Below are positions 12,574-22,503 of a stretch of DNA of 64,000 nucleotides, in pieces. Source of the DNA: Planoprotostelium fungivorum (taxonomy: Eukaryota > Evosea > Variosea > Cavosteliida > Cavosteliaceae); assembly GCA_003024175.1 (NCBI GenBank), contig MDYQ01000018.1, positions 186,001 to 250,000 on the forward strand, written 5' to 3'. Position 1 is the stretch's first letter, and each line of letters begins with the position of its first letter. Under the pieces are notes generated by a model that did no database searches, was not told where the DNA came from, and saw nothing but the letters and a program-made list of their open reading frames with translations. The position numbers and the translations under genes were made by a program.

Positions 12574-13464
12574 CTGTTATGGTTGGATTATCTCACACTT
12601 GACGTTGGGGTAAAGGATGGATGCAGATGATGGACTTGATGGTGATGTACGAGACCTCTCTACTTGCAGAGGGGCTTTGAACAATCCTGTCAGGAAGCAA
12701 AGCGAAGGTGGTAATTCACTTGTAAATTTAATAATGTAAATATTCGGGTCGATCGGTAAATAGGTGATTGTAGATGTAAAGAATTAAATAATAAACGCGC
12801 ATTCGAAGCACATCAGTGATCTGCGGATCTGCCGTCTTTGTATTCTATTAGTGAAAGGTAGTGGGTGCTCGTAAGGGACCACTCTAGACTCGTCAGAGTC
12901 TTACAGGTCGATTGGTAAATAGGTGATTGTAGATGTAAAGAATTAAATAATAAACGCGCATTTGAAGCGCATCAGTGATCTGCGGATCTGCCGTCTTCGT
13001 ATTCTATTAGTGAAAGGTAGTGGGTACTCGCAAGGGACCACTCTAGACTCGTTAGAAGTCTTACACACACCCTGGATCATCCTCTTACGTATTGAGTTTA
13101 CCCCCTTCCATCAAGATCTACCCAGTATTTCACACCTCACTTCTCACGCTGTACGTGGAGAACACATTGGTAGGTTGAAAGAGACCAGCTCCACCTCCTG
13201 TTGTAATTGACAGTGAACAAGAGTACAAGGTTGAGGCAATCTTGGATGTACAAAAGCGATATGGTGTTATGACGCTACGTTGTAGAGAAGGAATATCGAC
13301 GAGAAAAGGAATTGATTTAACGGTCTACAATTGTATTGTGAAATAAAAAGGGATTGTTCGAAGCCCCTCTGCAAGTAGAGAGGTCTTGTACATCACCATC
13401 AAGTCCATCATCTGCATCCATCCTTTACCCCAACGTCAAGTGTGAGATAATCCTTTTATAACAG
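12574..13464. mobile_element. MITE-like element with ~110-bp terminal inverted repeats
   Basis: Sequence 12574-12688 (starting CTGTTATGG...GATTATCTCACACTTG) is nearly the reverse complement of 13350-13464 (ending ...GTGAGATAATCC...ATAACAG). The arms are about 110 bp and differ at only a few positions. The roughly 660-bp interior holds no convincing protein gene but carries the 159-bp tandem duplication. This fits a non-autonomous foldback or MITE-type DNA element, or an inverted duplication. No clear target-site duplication was found by eye. A further diverged copy of the right arm follows at 13466-13553. Confidence 0.72.
12747..13065 (+). repeat. 159-bp tandem duplication inside the inverted-repeat element
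   Basis: Unit 1 (12747-12905) and unit 2 (12906-13064) both begin GGTCGAT[CT]GGTAAATAGG and run through AATAATAAACGCGCATT, GATCTGCGGATCTGCCGTC and CTAGACTCGT. They differ at only a handful of positions, so the duplication is young. The unit also contains the word TTGTAGATGTAAA. Confidence 0.88.
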
Positions 13465-13465
13465 G

Positions 13466-13553
13466 AGAGGTCTTGTACACACACTATCCAAGTTGCCCAT
13501 CTTTGTGAATCCTTTGCCCTGCTATCAAGAGTGAGATCATCCATCCATAACAC
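13466..13553 (+). repeat. diverged direct copy of the right inverted-repeat arm
   Basis: GAGAGGTCTTGTACACAC... through GAGTGAGATCATCC...ATAAC parallels the right arm of the preceding element (13377-13462) in the same orientation, with many substitutions. It may be the remnant of an older insertion at the same place. Confidence 0.6.
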
Positions 13554-14524
13554 CTGTCTTGCAATTTTGTGAGAGATAAGACAAGACAGAACACCCCTAT
13601 GTCTCGCTAATGTCTCAATGTCAAGACAGAGACTGTGCCAAAACAGTCTCCAAGACGAGGCTGTCTCTGCAGGTCCTTACCCTTACAGCTCGTTTTGGTT
13701 CTACTCAACAGGTGCCTGTGTCACTGGGCATTCATCTCAATCAGCAGCATTCAGCCAAATGATGGGGAGGGACATCAAGCTGAAAGATCCACCATCAGAT
13801 CCTCTGAGGTGTATCATTCCAGCAGAGACGTTGCTGGATGGGAAATACTTCTGCCTTGGGAAAAAGAATTCATCTGTTCTCTTTTATATCACAATTTCAA
13901 GGCATAGGGCAAAGAGTCTCTCAATGTCCTTATCACCCTTGTCTTGCAATGAAGACACCAATGTTCCCACCCTGGCCTTGGACATCTGCTGATTGACATC
14001 CATCCGATCGAGTCCAACACCTTTGCATGTCATCATCCCCTGCAACCATCACCTCTTCCTCACCTTCTGCATTTGAGGATCAACCAGTGGCAAGAAGAGT
14101 TTCAAATGATATGCTTGCACTCACTTATAGAGTAGCCCGTATTTACAATTAGATGTTGAAGATCAAACTAAGGTGATGCAAAGACGTCTTTGTGAAACTA
14201 TACTTGTATATAAATCATAACGTGGTTGGTATGCACATCGAACGAGTTCAACAGTTTTCTTTTCTAACGATCATCACCTCATTGGCCGACCTTAATCCTC
14301 TATCAAAGACTTCCACCTCTTACCAGATCCAACAACCACATCACCCCGATCAGAGGGTAAGCGATAGATGCAACAAAAGAAAAAGAAACGAAGATGGCTG
14401 CAGTGACGTGAACGCTGACTACAACGAACGCAATAAGATCGGAGAGCGAAATTGTGTGGTCTGGGGACAGAGAGCCCCTCTTTCAATAGAACTGAACTCT
14501 TCCTCTTAAACCCACTTCTATCTG
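13554..14524. other. gene-poor stretch, no gene recognised
   Basis: Open frames of 124 codons (13618-13992) and 105 codons (14192-14509) have no recognisable domain, no supporting splice partner and no clear similarity to their neighbours. The last ~200 bases are purine-rich and probably form the CHD1 promoter/leader. Confidence 0.4.
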
Positions 14525-17500
14525 ATGGACGATTATTCTGAAGGTACTTGTGATCGATATGTTGAAATCACCATCGCTCATTTTCGGTGCAACAGGAGAA
14601 GACAGTATAGAAGATGAAGTAGAAGATTTCCATCCGGAAGATGAGGTGTCATCTGAAGGTTCGAAGGGAGGAGGACACCCATACTCCTCAGATGAAAGTG
14701 AGGAAGACTACGCCAAACCCGCCAGTGAGTCTATCAGGAGATATGGAAGACAAGAGCGACTCACATTTCGGTTTCAGAATCGATCAAGTCTTCCAAGAAG
14801 ACCAAATCGAGTAGACCCAAAGGGACTTCCGTCAAGAAGAAGAAAGAAGTGGCCAGAAGTAACAAGAGCAGAAGATCCGAGTATGAGCTTGTATTGGAGA
14901 CATCACAACCCGTCTTTGAGTACTGGGAAGGAGAGAGGAGATCTTCACGTAACCGTGCAGAAGGAGTCCAGACGAAATACAAGAATGATGTGAGACCGAA
15001 CATACTTTCTCAGATCGTCATCGTATCATTTCACGATTCGGATGACTGAACGTGAAATAGAGCGACCGCAGTGGAGGAGATTCTGAAGGTTCTCTATCGG
15101 ATTTCGACGGTTCATCCAGTGACGATAATGATGAAGTACAAGAGGAAGACTACGAAGGACCCAACAGCTACTCCAGCAACGGAAGGAAGAGAAGGAAGAT
15201 CGTACAGAACGCAGGCAATCCCAAGGTCAACAAGAAGAAAGAGAAGAAGGCGGGAGTGGACATCTCTGAAGACGAGGCTTCCGATGGCTACTCGTCTGAG
15301 GAACCCGCGTCGTTCGACGATGAAAGCAGCAGCGACAGCGATGACTCCCAGGGTAACGGTGCCGCACCCCACAAGAGATTCAAAACCGAAGACGATGGTG
15401 ATGTCCCATCATCATCCACATCATCTCATCGACGACAGATTACGGTGACAGTGGACAGAGAAGTCTCCGGAGAGGAAGCGCCAAGGTCGACTATGCTGAG
15501 TCACCCAGCAACAGCGAGAAAGAAGAGGATGACGAGGGCAGACCCGTCGACTCTACTGACCCATCCGTACCGTCCGTTCCATCCATCGAGAAGATCTTGG
15601 ACTTCAAGACAACACCAGAGGGAGAGACACTCTTCCTCATCAAGTGGAACCACCGCGCGCACATCCACAACACGTGAGAACGAGAAGGAAGATGTGACGG
15701 CTGACATCAAGCCAAGGTGGAACACGTTAGATAGCCTGCAGGGATTCGGTGGTGTGAAGAAAGTGACCAATTACATGAAACAACTGGACAAGCAGAAAGA
15801 TTGGAGGAGCGCGGCATCGAAGGAACAGAGAGAGAACGTAGACGTGGCCATGGAGATCCACCGCGAGACCCTCAACGTCTATCTACAACCCGACAGAATC
15901 ATCGGTCACCGCGCGGAAGGAGAAGGAGACCAGTACCTCGTCAAGTGGCAGCAATTACCCTACGCCGACTGTACCTGGGAGGTCCCCGAAGACATTCCAA
16001 ACTGCTCCCTCCACATTGCAAAGTACGACGAGAGGAACTCCATCGTCGTGAGGGGCACACCCAGCCCCAGGCCACATTTCGAGCCGATATCGAACATGGG
16101 AGATTGGTTTCACGGGGAGCTGAGAGACTACCAACTCGACGGTGTCAACTGGCTCATCCACAACTGGTGCTACCAAGTCAACGGAATTCTCGCAGATGAG
16201 ATGGGTCTGGGGAAGACGATCCAGACCATCGCCACGTTGGCCACCCTGACGAAGACCTTCAACTGTCAGGGTCCATTCATGGTCCTCGTGCCCCTCTCTA
16301 CCGTCGGAAATTGGGAGTCCGAATTCGCGCGGTGGACACCCTGGATGAACGTCGTCACTTACACTGGAAATTCGGTCAGCCGAGAGATGATCCGCAGGCA
16401 CGAGCTGTACCATTCAGACGGTACCTTCAAGATCAACGCGGTCATCACGACGTACGAGCTGATGATCAAAGACGAGGCACAGTTGAGGGAGATCGATTGG
16501 GCTTACCTGGCCGTGGACGAAGGGCACCGACTGAAGAACAACGAGTCGACTCTCTACGACGTCCTGTTGGGACTGAGAACGGGCGGGAAGCTCTTGCTGA
16601 CGGGAACGCCGCTGCAGAATTCGATCAAAGAGCTGTGGAGTCTCTTGCACTTTCTCATGCCGGAGAAATTCGGATCGTTGGAGGAATTCAGTCAGGACTA
16701 CGGTACGCTCAAGGAAGAAGAACAGATCAACCGGCTGCACGTCGAGCTGAAGCCCCACCTCTTGAGGAGAGTCAAGAAGGACGTCTTGAAATCGCTTCCC
16801 GCCAAAACAGAGAGGATCCTCCGCGTGGAGATGACTCCCATGCAGAAGGAATACTACCGTCTCGTCTTGGGAAGAAATTTCCGCGAGCTCAACCGTGGGA
16901 GCAAAGGAACACAGAACGGACTCCTCAACATCGTCATGGAGCTGAAGAAGGCATCGAATCATCCTTACCTCTTCGATGGAGCGGAGGATTTACACTCGAA
17001 GGACCCGGCGGAAGGTCTCATACGCAACAGTGGAAAGATGATCTTACTGGACAAACTGTTGACGAGGCTGAGAGAGACGGGCCACAGGGTGCTCATCTTC
17101 AGTCAGATGGTCAGGATGTTGGACATCATGTCTGATTATCTGTACCACAAGGGTTGGCCCTTCCAGAGGCTAGACGGTGGTATGTCTAGGGACGAGAGAC
17201 AGAAGGGAATGGAGAGCTTCAACGCGAAGGACTCGAAGGACTTTTGTTTCCTCCTGTCGACGAGGGCAGGTGGTCTGGGGATCAATCTCACCTCGGCCGA
17301 TACGGTCATCATCTTTGATTCCGGTGAGTCCACCCTTCTCTTCTTCATCCATTCGTACTCTCTTTTCGAAAGAATATTCTTCGCACAAGTGTGACATTCC
17401 ACATTCTTTCAATTCCCGAACTGAATCTTTCTACATATTCGTTTCATATTCATGACACACATCACACGATGAGAGATTGACACGAACGACAGATTGGAAT

Positions 17501-19640
17501 CCGCAGAACGATCTGCAAGCGGAGGCGAGAGCCCACAGGATAGGACAGAAGAAAGTGGTCAACATCTACCGGTTCATCACCAAGGGAACCGTCGACGAGC
17601 AAATTCTACAACGAGCCAAGAACAAGATGATCTTGGAACATCTCGTCATCCAGAGGATGGGAGACAGCAAGGAGTCCCAAGCGAAGAACAACGATTTCAA
17701 CAAGGAAGAGCTCGCCGCTCTACTCAAATTTGGGGTGACCTCTCTTCCATCATAACATCCACATCATGTTATCCATCACATCATCCACATCATGTTATCC
17801 ATCATAACATCCACATCATGTTATCCTTCACATCTCGACCACCGAAATAAAATAGAATCAATCCTGATGAGAAACGAACAGGCCGAAGACTTGTTCAAAG
17901 AAGAAGAGAACCCGGAGAGAAAGAAGACGGTGGAGAATATAGACATCGACGAGATTCTCGCCCGAGCCGAGACCAGCACAGAAGACCCCGCCGGTCACTC
18001 TGCCAACGACTCTCTCCTCAACTCGTTCAAAGTCGCAGATTTCAGTGCCCCCACCGACCCAGACTTCTGGAAGAAGATCATCCCCGAGAATCTACAACGA
18101 GAGGAGAAGAAGGAAGACGAGTGGGTCAACCTTGCCTACCTCCCCCGAAGGAGAACGAACGTCAAGCCGGACTATAAGAATGGAGGCAATCACGCACCGA
18201 CTCCACTGTCTGAACCAGCCCCGGTCGTCAGCAGGAGGACCAGCAGGAGGGACAAGAGAGACGATTACGTCGAAGAAGAAGAACTGAACGAGGAGTACAT
18301 CGAGAATCTGAGGCCAAAGAGAACGAAGAAGAAGAAGGGAGAGACAGAAGAGAAGAAGGAGAAGGGTAGGAATAGAAAGAAGGAAGAGAAGAAGGAAGAG
18401 AAGAGGGAGGAGAAGAAGGACAAGAAGGACAAGACGAGAGAGCTGAGGACTCTCATCAAGAGTTACAATCGATTCGGAGACATGGAGAGATTCACGGAGA
18501 TCCTACAGGACAGTAAATTGGCGGGAGACCATCAGCTGCTGAGACAATCCATGAACGACATCGTCTCGCAGTGCAAGGAGGCCGCCATCTTACAAGGTCA
18601 ATCTTCCCACACGAAAGGTGAGACTATCTCCTCTCCAATTCAAAATTGAAACGAAAGCAGCACAAATCACGTATGAAGGAGTGCAGATCAACGCGAGAGA
18701 ACTGTACGACCGAACCGAAGAGATGCAGCACCTCTCCAAACTCCTCCGCAATCAAGGAGATGACGTGAACGGCGTGAAGATTCCCCACATCCACAACGTC
18801 AGGGAGGACCACTGGACCCACAAGTGGAGTCACAGAGACGACGTGTCCCTCCTGCTGGGCGTTCACAAGTATGGAATTGGCAACTGGAAGAACATACAAG
18901 ATGACAAGGGGCTGTCGCTGACCAGAAAGATTTCTTCTCATCCCAACGATAACCTGCCAAAGGTGAGGATGAGAGAGAGGAGTGAGACTGAACGAGGCAG
19001 GCGAACGAGTTGGACAGGAGGGTGGATGTGCTGTTGAAGATGATAAGGAGTGGAGAGGAAGAGAGGGGAGAGAAGGGACCGAGTGAAGAGAGTTCTAGAG
19101 ATCATCACAAGGAGCACCATCATCACAGAGATCATCATCACGCACACAAGGATCATCATCATGCGAGAGATCATCACGGCAGTCGAGACACCGGCAGAGA
19201 CTCTTCTCATCACACCAGCAGAGACTCCTCTCATCACAGCAGTCGAGACAACAGCAGAGACTCCTCTCATCACAGCAGAGACACCACATCGCATGAGACC
19301 CACGATGAAGGAAAGAAGAGAAAGAAGGAAGGACATTACGACAAGAACATCTGCAAGAAGGTCTTAGAACCAGTTCAGAAGACACTGGAAGACTTGAAAC
19401 ACATGCAGACGAGCAAGATGGCCGACGCCACGAAGATCAAGAAGACAAAGGAGGTGATGACGAATGGGAGATGATGAGAGAGCTGAAGAGAGACAGTACC
19501 TTCTGTCTGTGGGGCAATGTATCGAATTGAATCGGGACAAGAAGGCGAAGGAGGAACACTTGTGGAGGTACGCCTCCAATTTCGTCGTATACGACGGAAA
19601 GACCATGAGAGATATTTATCTCAAGTTGAAACCGAAATAA
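14525..19640 (+). CDS. CHD1: CHD1-type chromodomain helicase DNA-binding protein
   Basis: An ATP-dependent nucleosome remodeller. MDDYSEG joins after an intron (14544-14595) to an acidic and Lys/Ser-rich N-terminus containing the CHD1-like RRSSR. Chromodomain 1 ends [16 protein letters not shown] across an intron near 15663-15705; chromodomain 2 is [18 protein letters not shown] near 15930-15985. The Snf2 motor follows: [11 protein letters not shown] (Walker A, about 16196), DEGH (about 16517), [11 protein letters not shown] (about 17260) and RAHRIGQKK (about 17530), interrupted by a ~170-base intron (17324-17492). The C-terminal part has a SANT/SLIDE-like segment ([13 protein letters not shown]), then a His-rich linker (about 19100-19280), then a CHD1 C-terminal helical domain ending [18 protein letters not shown]. 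Both chromodomains plus the C-terminal domain separate CHD1 from CHD3/4 and ISWI. Confidence 0.93.
17748..17825 (+). repeat. three 26-bp repeats inside a CHD1 intron
   Basis: Three consecutive copies of a 26-bp unit built from CATCATAACATCC and ACATCATGTTATC occupy most of the intron between the helicase exon ending ...ALLKFG and the exon encoding [14 protein letters not shown]. Copies 1 and 3 are identical. Confidence 0.85.
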
Positions 19641-20005
19641 AGAGTGAACAGAGACGTTGTCATCGTCTTGTCGATCGCGATGGACACCATCGACGTCGTC
19701 GTGAATAGTGAAAGGAAAGGAGGAGGGAAGATCATCCTCTAAGGGGAGAGGATCATCGAGGCCAGTGAAGAGTGAAGGAGAGGAATACGCCTGTTTCTTT
19801 TCACAAACAAAGAGCGACCGAAGACGCTGAGTTCAGGCTGCTTGCAGTGGTGGTAGAACAAATTTTAATGAACAGAGCTGTGGAAATGGTTCGGTTTCAG
19901 AGAAAGAGGAGACGAGGGGTGATCGGGGTTTCCATGCGGTTGCAAGTTCCAAGTGATTGGAAGGTTGCGTCTCGTCCTCTCAATCGATAATATAGACGAC
20001 GAGAC
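19641..20005. other. intergenic spacer between CHD1 and the kexin-like gene
   Basis: About 365 bases without a supportable gene. A 72-codon open frame at 19772-19990 shows no domain. It probably holds the CHD1 3' UTR and the promoter of the protease gene. Confidence 0.5.
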
Positions 20006-22297
20006 ATGAGGCAAGCACACCTACCTCAAACACTGTACCTTTTACTCCTGCTGGTGTTAGCCGCATCAGCAGATGGTGAGTTGAAAGGAAGAGACACCAT
20101 GAGACTGAATTCTTCTCAAAGTTCATCACGAAGATGAATTGACTGACCAATTTGCAATGGAATTACATCCCCATGCCGATCCACAGAAGATCGCAGAAGA
20201 GCACGGTCACCAGTGAGTGGAAGCCGCGAACGTTGTATCATTCTCATCCGAAAGTTATGTTGGGACGGTGGGCAATTTGGAGAACGTTCACGTCTTCAGA
20301 AAGAGATTCGAGACAGAACATGGAGTCACCCATCCTCACCACGATGATAATCCACACGTATGTTGACCATCTGATGTATGACTCATACATCCTCTAAAAT
20401 GGGACAGGTTATGTGGTCTCAACAACAAGTGAGAAGACTGCGCGCCAAGAGAGGAGTCGTACCCAAACAATTCCAAGATCCACGTCTCAAAGATCAGTGA
20501 GTATCATCATCTGAAAGTGAGACTGATCGAATGCAGATGGCATCTGAGAGGGAAAGACACTCACGTGAACGTAGAACCTGCCTGGGCCGCAGGCATTACC
20601 GGTCAGAACGTTACCATCGGTGTGGTCGACGACGGCATCCAATACGATCACCCCGACCTACAAGCAAATTACAGGTGATCTATCCTCCAAGTCTTTGATG
20701 ATCGACGGCCACGATGATGTGACATGGAGAGAGACTGATGGAAGACAGAGCGGAATCTTCTTACGACTTCAACTACAACGATAACAATCCTTACCCCGAC
20801 GCTGCGACAGACGATCACGGTACATCGGCTGCCGGAGTTGCCGCTGCGGGGGCTAATAACTACTGTGGTGTGGGAGCCGCTTATCGAGCTGGACTGGCCG
20901 CTCTGCGTCTCATATCCGTCAGCTCTACCGATGAACAGGTGAACGGACGTTCATCATCACATCCACATCTCATCACGATCACCATTTCACACGTAACATG
21001 CCATCACATCGATATCATCATCATCACCCGTGACGATCGTTCATCATCGCACGTCCATCCGATCATCATCCATCATCCACATGGCAGAGACTCACCCACC
21101 CCAGGAAGCCCGAGCCATCGATTACATGAGCAACGACAACCACATCTACACCAACTCGTGGGGCCCCACCGACGACGGCAGGAGGAAAGAAGGTCCGGGC
21201 AAGCTCGCCACAGCCTCCTTGGAGAACGGAATCAAAAAGGGAAGGAACGGTAAGGGTTCCATCTACTGCTGGGCCGGAGGCAATGGAAGAGGATCAAAGG
21301 ACAATTGCAATTACGACGGCTGGGCCAACTCGAGATACACGATCACCATAGCGGCCACGGATTACAACGGCAAGCAGGCACCGTACAGCGAGCCTTGCTC
21401 CATGCTATTGGCATCGGCTCCATCGAGTGGGGCTGGTAGACACATCACCACGACAGACTTGACCGGTGAGCGATCGAGTTGGATCATTTGATGCTGATTG
21501 GATGAAAGGAAATCGTGGAACGTCGCCCACAGAGTGCACTTCAACTTTTGGTGGAACTTCGGCCGCCGCTCCGTTGGCTGCCGGTGTCATGGCGCTCGTA
21601 TTAGAGGTGATGACGTTATCTGACGTCATCTGACGTGTCGTACAGGTCAACCCTAATCTGACCTGGCGTGACATGCAGGCGGTGCTGATCTCCTCTACAA
21701 CTCACAATGACCCTAACGATGGTGAATGGAGGACGAATGGTGCGGGATTTGCCTACAATCATAAGTACGGATTCGGTCTATTAGATGCCTGGGCCGCCAC
21801 ACAGAAGGCAAAGTGAGTCAGAGAAGCTGCCGACTGTGCTCTAATGAGACGAACGAGACTGACTTGTCCATCAGGAGCTGGGTCAATTTGGGCCCGGAGA
21901 TCAGTTTCTCGAAGGCGCTCGAGGGGGCAAAAGTCGTGGAAAGTGGTCGCGAGGTGGAGGTGTTCATCATGATGGAGGAGGGGTTGATATTAGAACACAC
22001 TCGATCTCAACTGTGGATCAACTGTGCGAAACGCGGTGAACTCGTGAGCGTCATCACCTCGATCGACACCTGATCGACTTTCAGATCATCCAGTTGACTT
22101 CCCCCATGGGTACCGTCAGCAATCTCGCCGAGCAGCACTGGGACCAAGGGGCCAACTATGAAGGTTGGGACTATGGCTCCATCGCCAACTGGGGAGAGGA
22201 TTCGAGAGGAAAGTATGTCCTTCGCATCAAGAACACTGGAGGCAGCCAAGCCACAATCACCAAGTGGAATCTCATTGTATTCGGACACCAATTGTAG
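20006..22297 (+). CDS. kexin/furin-type proprotein convertase (S8B subtilase with P domain)
   Basis: A secretory-pathway serine protease cleaving precursors at dibasic sites (family role). MRQAHLPQTLYLLLLLVLAASA is a signal peptide, split by an intron from a pro-region (QFAMELHPHADPQKIAEEHG, VGNLENVHVFRKRFE) that ends at a likely autoprocessing site RLRAKRG. The catalytic triad is visible: Asp in VVDDGIQYDHPDL (about 20620), His in DDHGTSAAGVAA (about 20810), oxyanion Asn in CWAGGNGRG, and Ser in GGTSAAAPLAAG (about 21555). After KYGFGLLDAWAA a P domain runs to GSIANWGEDSRG and TITKWNLIVFGHQL. The chain stops directly after the P domain: no TM helix or Cys-rich tail, unlike yeast Kex2 or furin, so a soluble enzyme is inferred. 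About ten short introns. Confidence 0.92.
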
Positions 22298-22311
22298 AAT
22301 GATATAAAAAT

Positions 22312-22488
22312 GGCACGTTGTAGATCGTCATGACCAACCCATAGTGTATGGTCATCCATTGAACGATTCACACGCGTCACGCGATACGTTGTACAAGAGT
22401 CACGTTGTAGACGAATAAGGTGGCACATTGTAGACGAATAAGGTGGCACATTGTAGACAAGCAAGGTGGCACGTTGTATATGAATGAG
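22312..22488 (+). repeat. intergenic 23-bp tandem array containing TTGTAGA
   Basis: Four consecutive 23-bp units (22397-22488), best copy GTGGCACATTGTAGACGAAT plus AAG, with a fifth diverged unit near 22312. The array sits between the convergent protease and Ca2+-ATPase genes. Its core GTTGTAGA is the same word found in many introns of this window. Confidence 0.85.
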
Positions 22489-22503
22489 ACAGGAGATGAT
22501 GAC

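Noticed and set aside
12100-13560. tRNA genes or a CRISPR-like array in the repeat-rich region
   Set aside because: No A/B-box pair or cloverleaf found by eye, and the repeats are two-unit duplications and inverted arms, not regularly spaced spacers.
13618-13992. 124-codon plus frame as a remnant of a transposase
   Set aside because: No catalytic motif or similarity to known transposase families could be seen.
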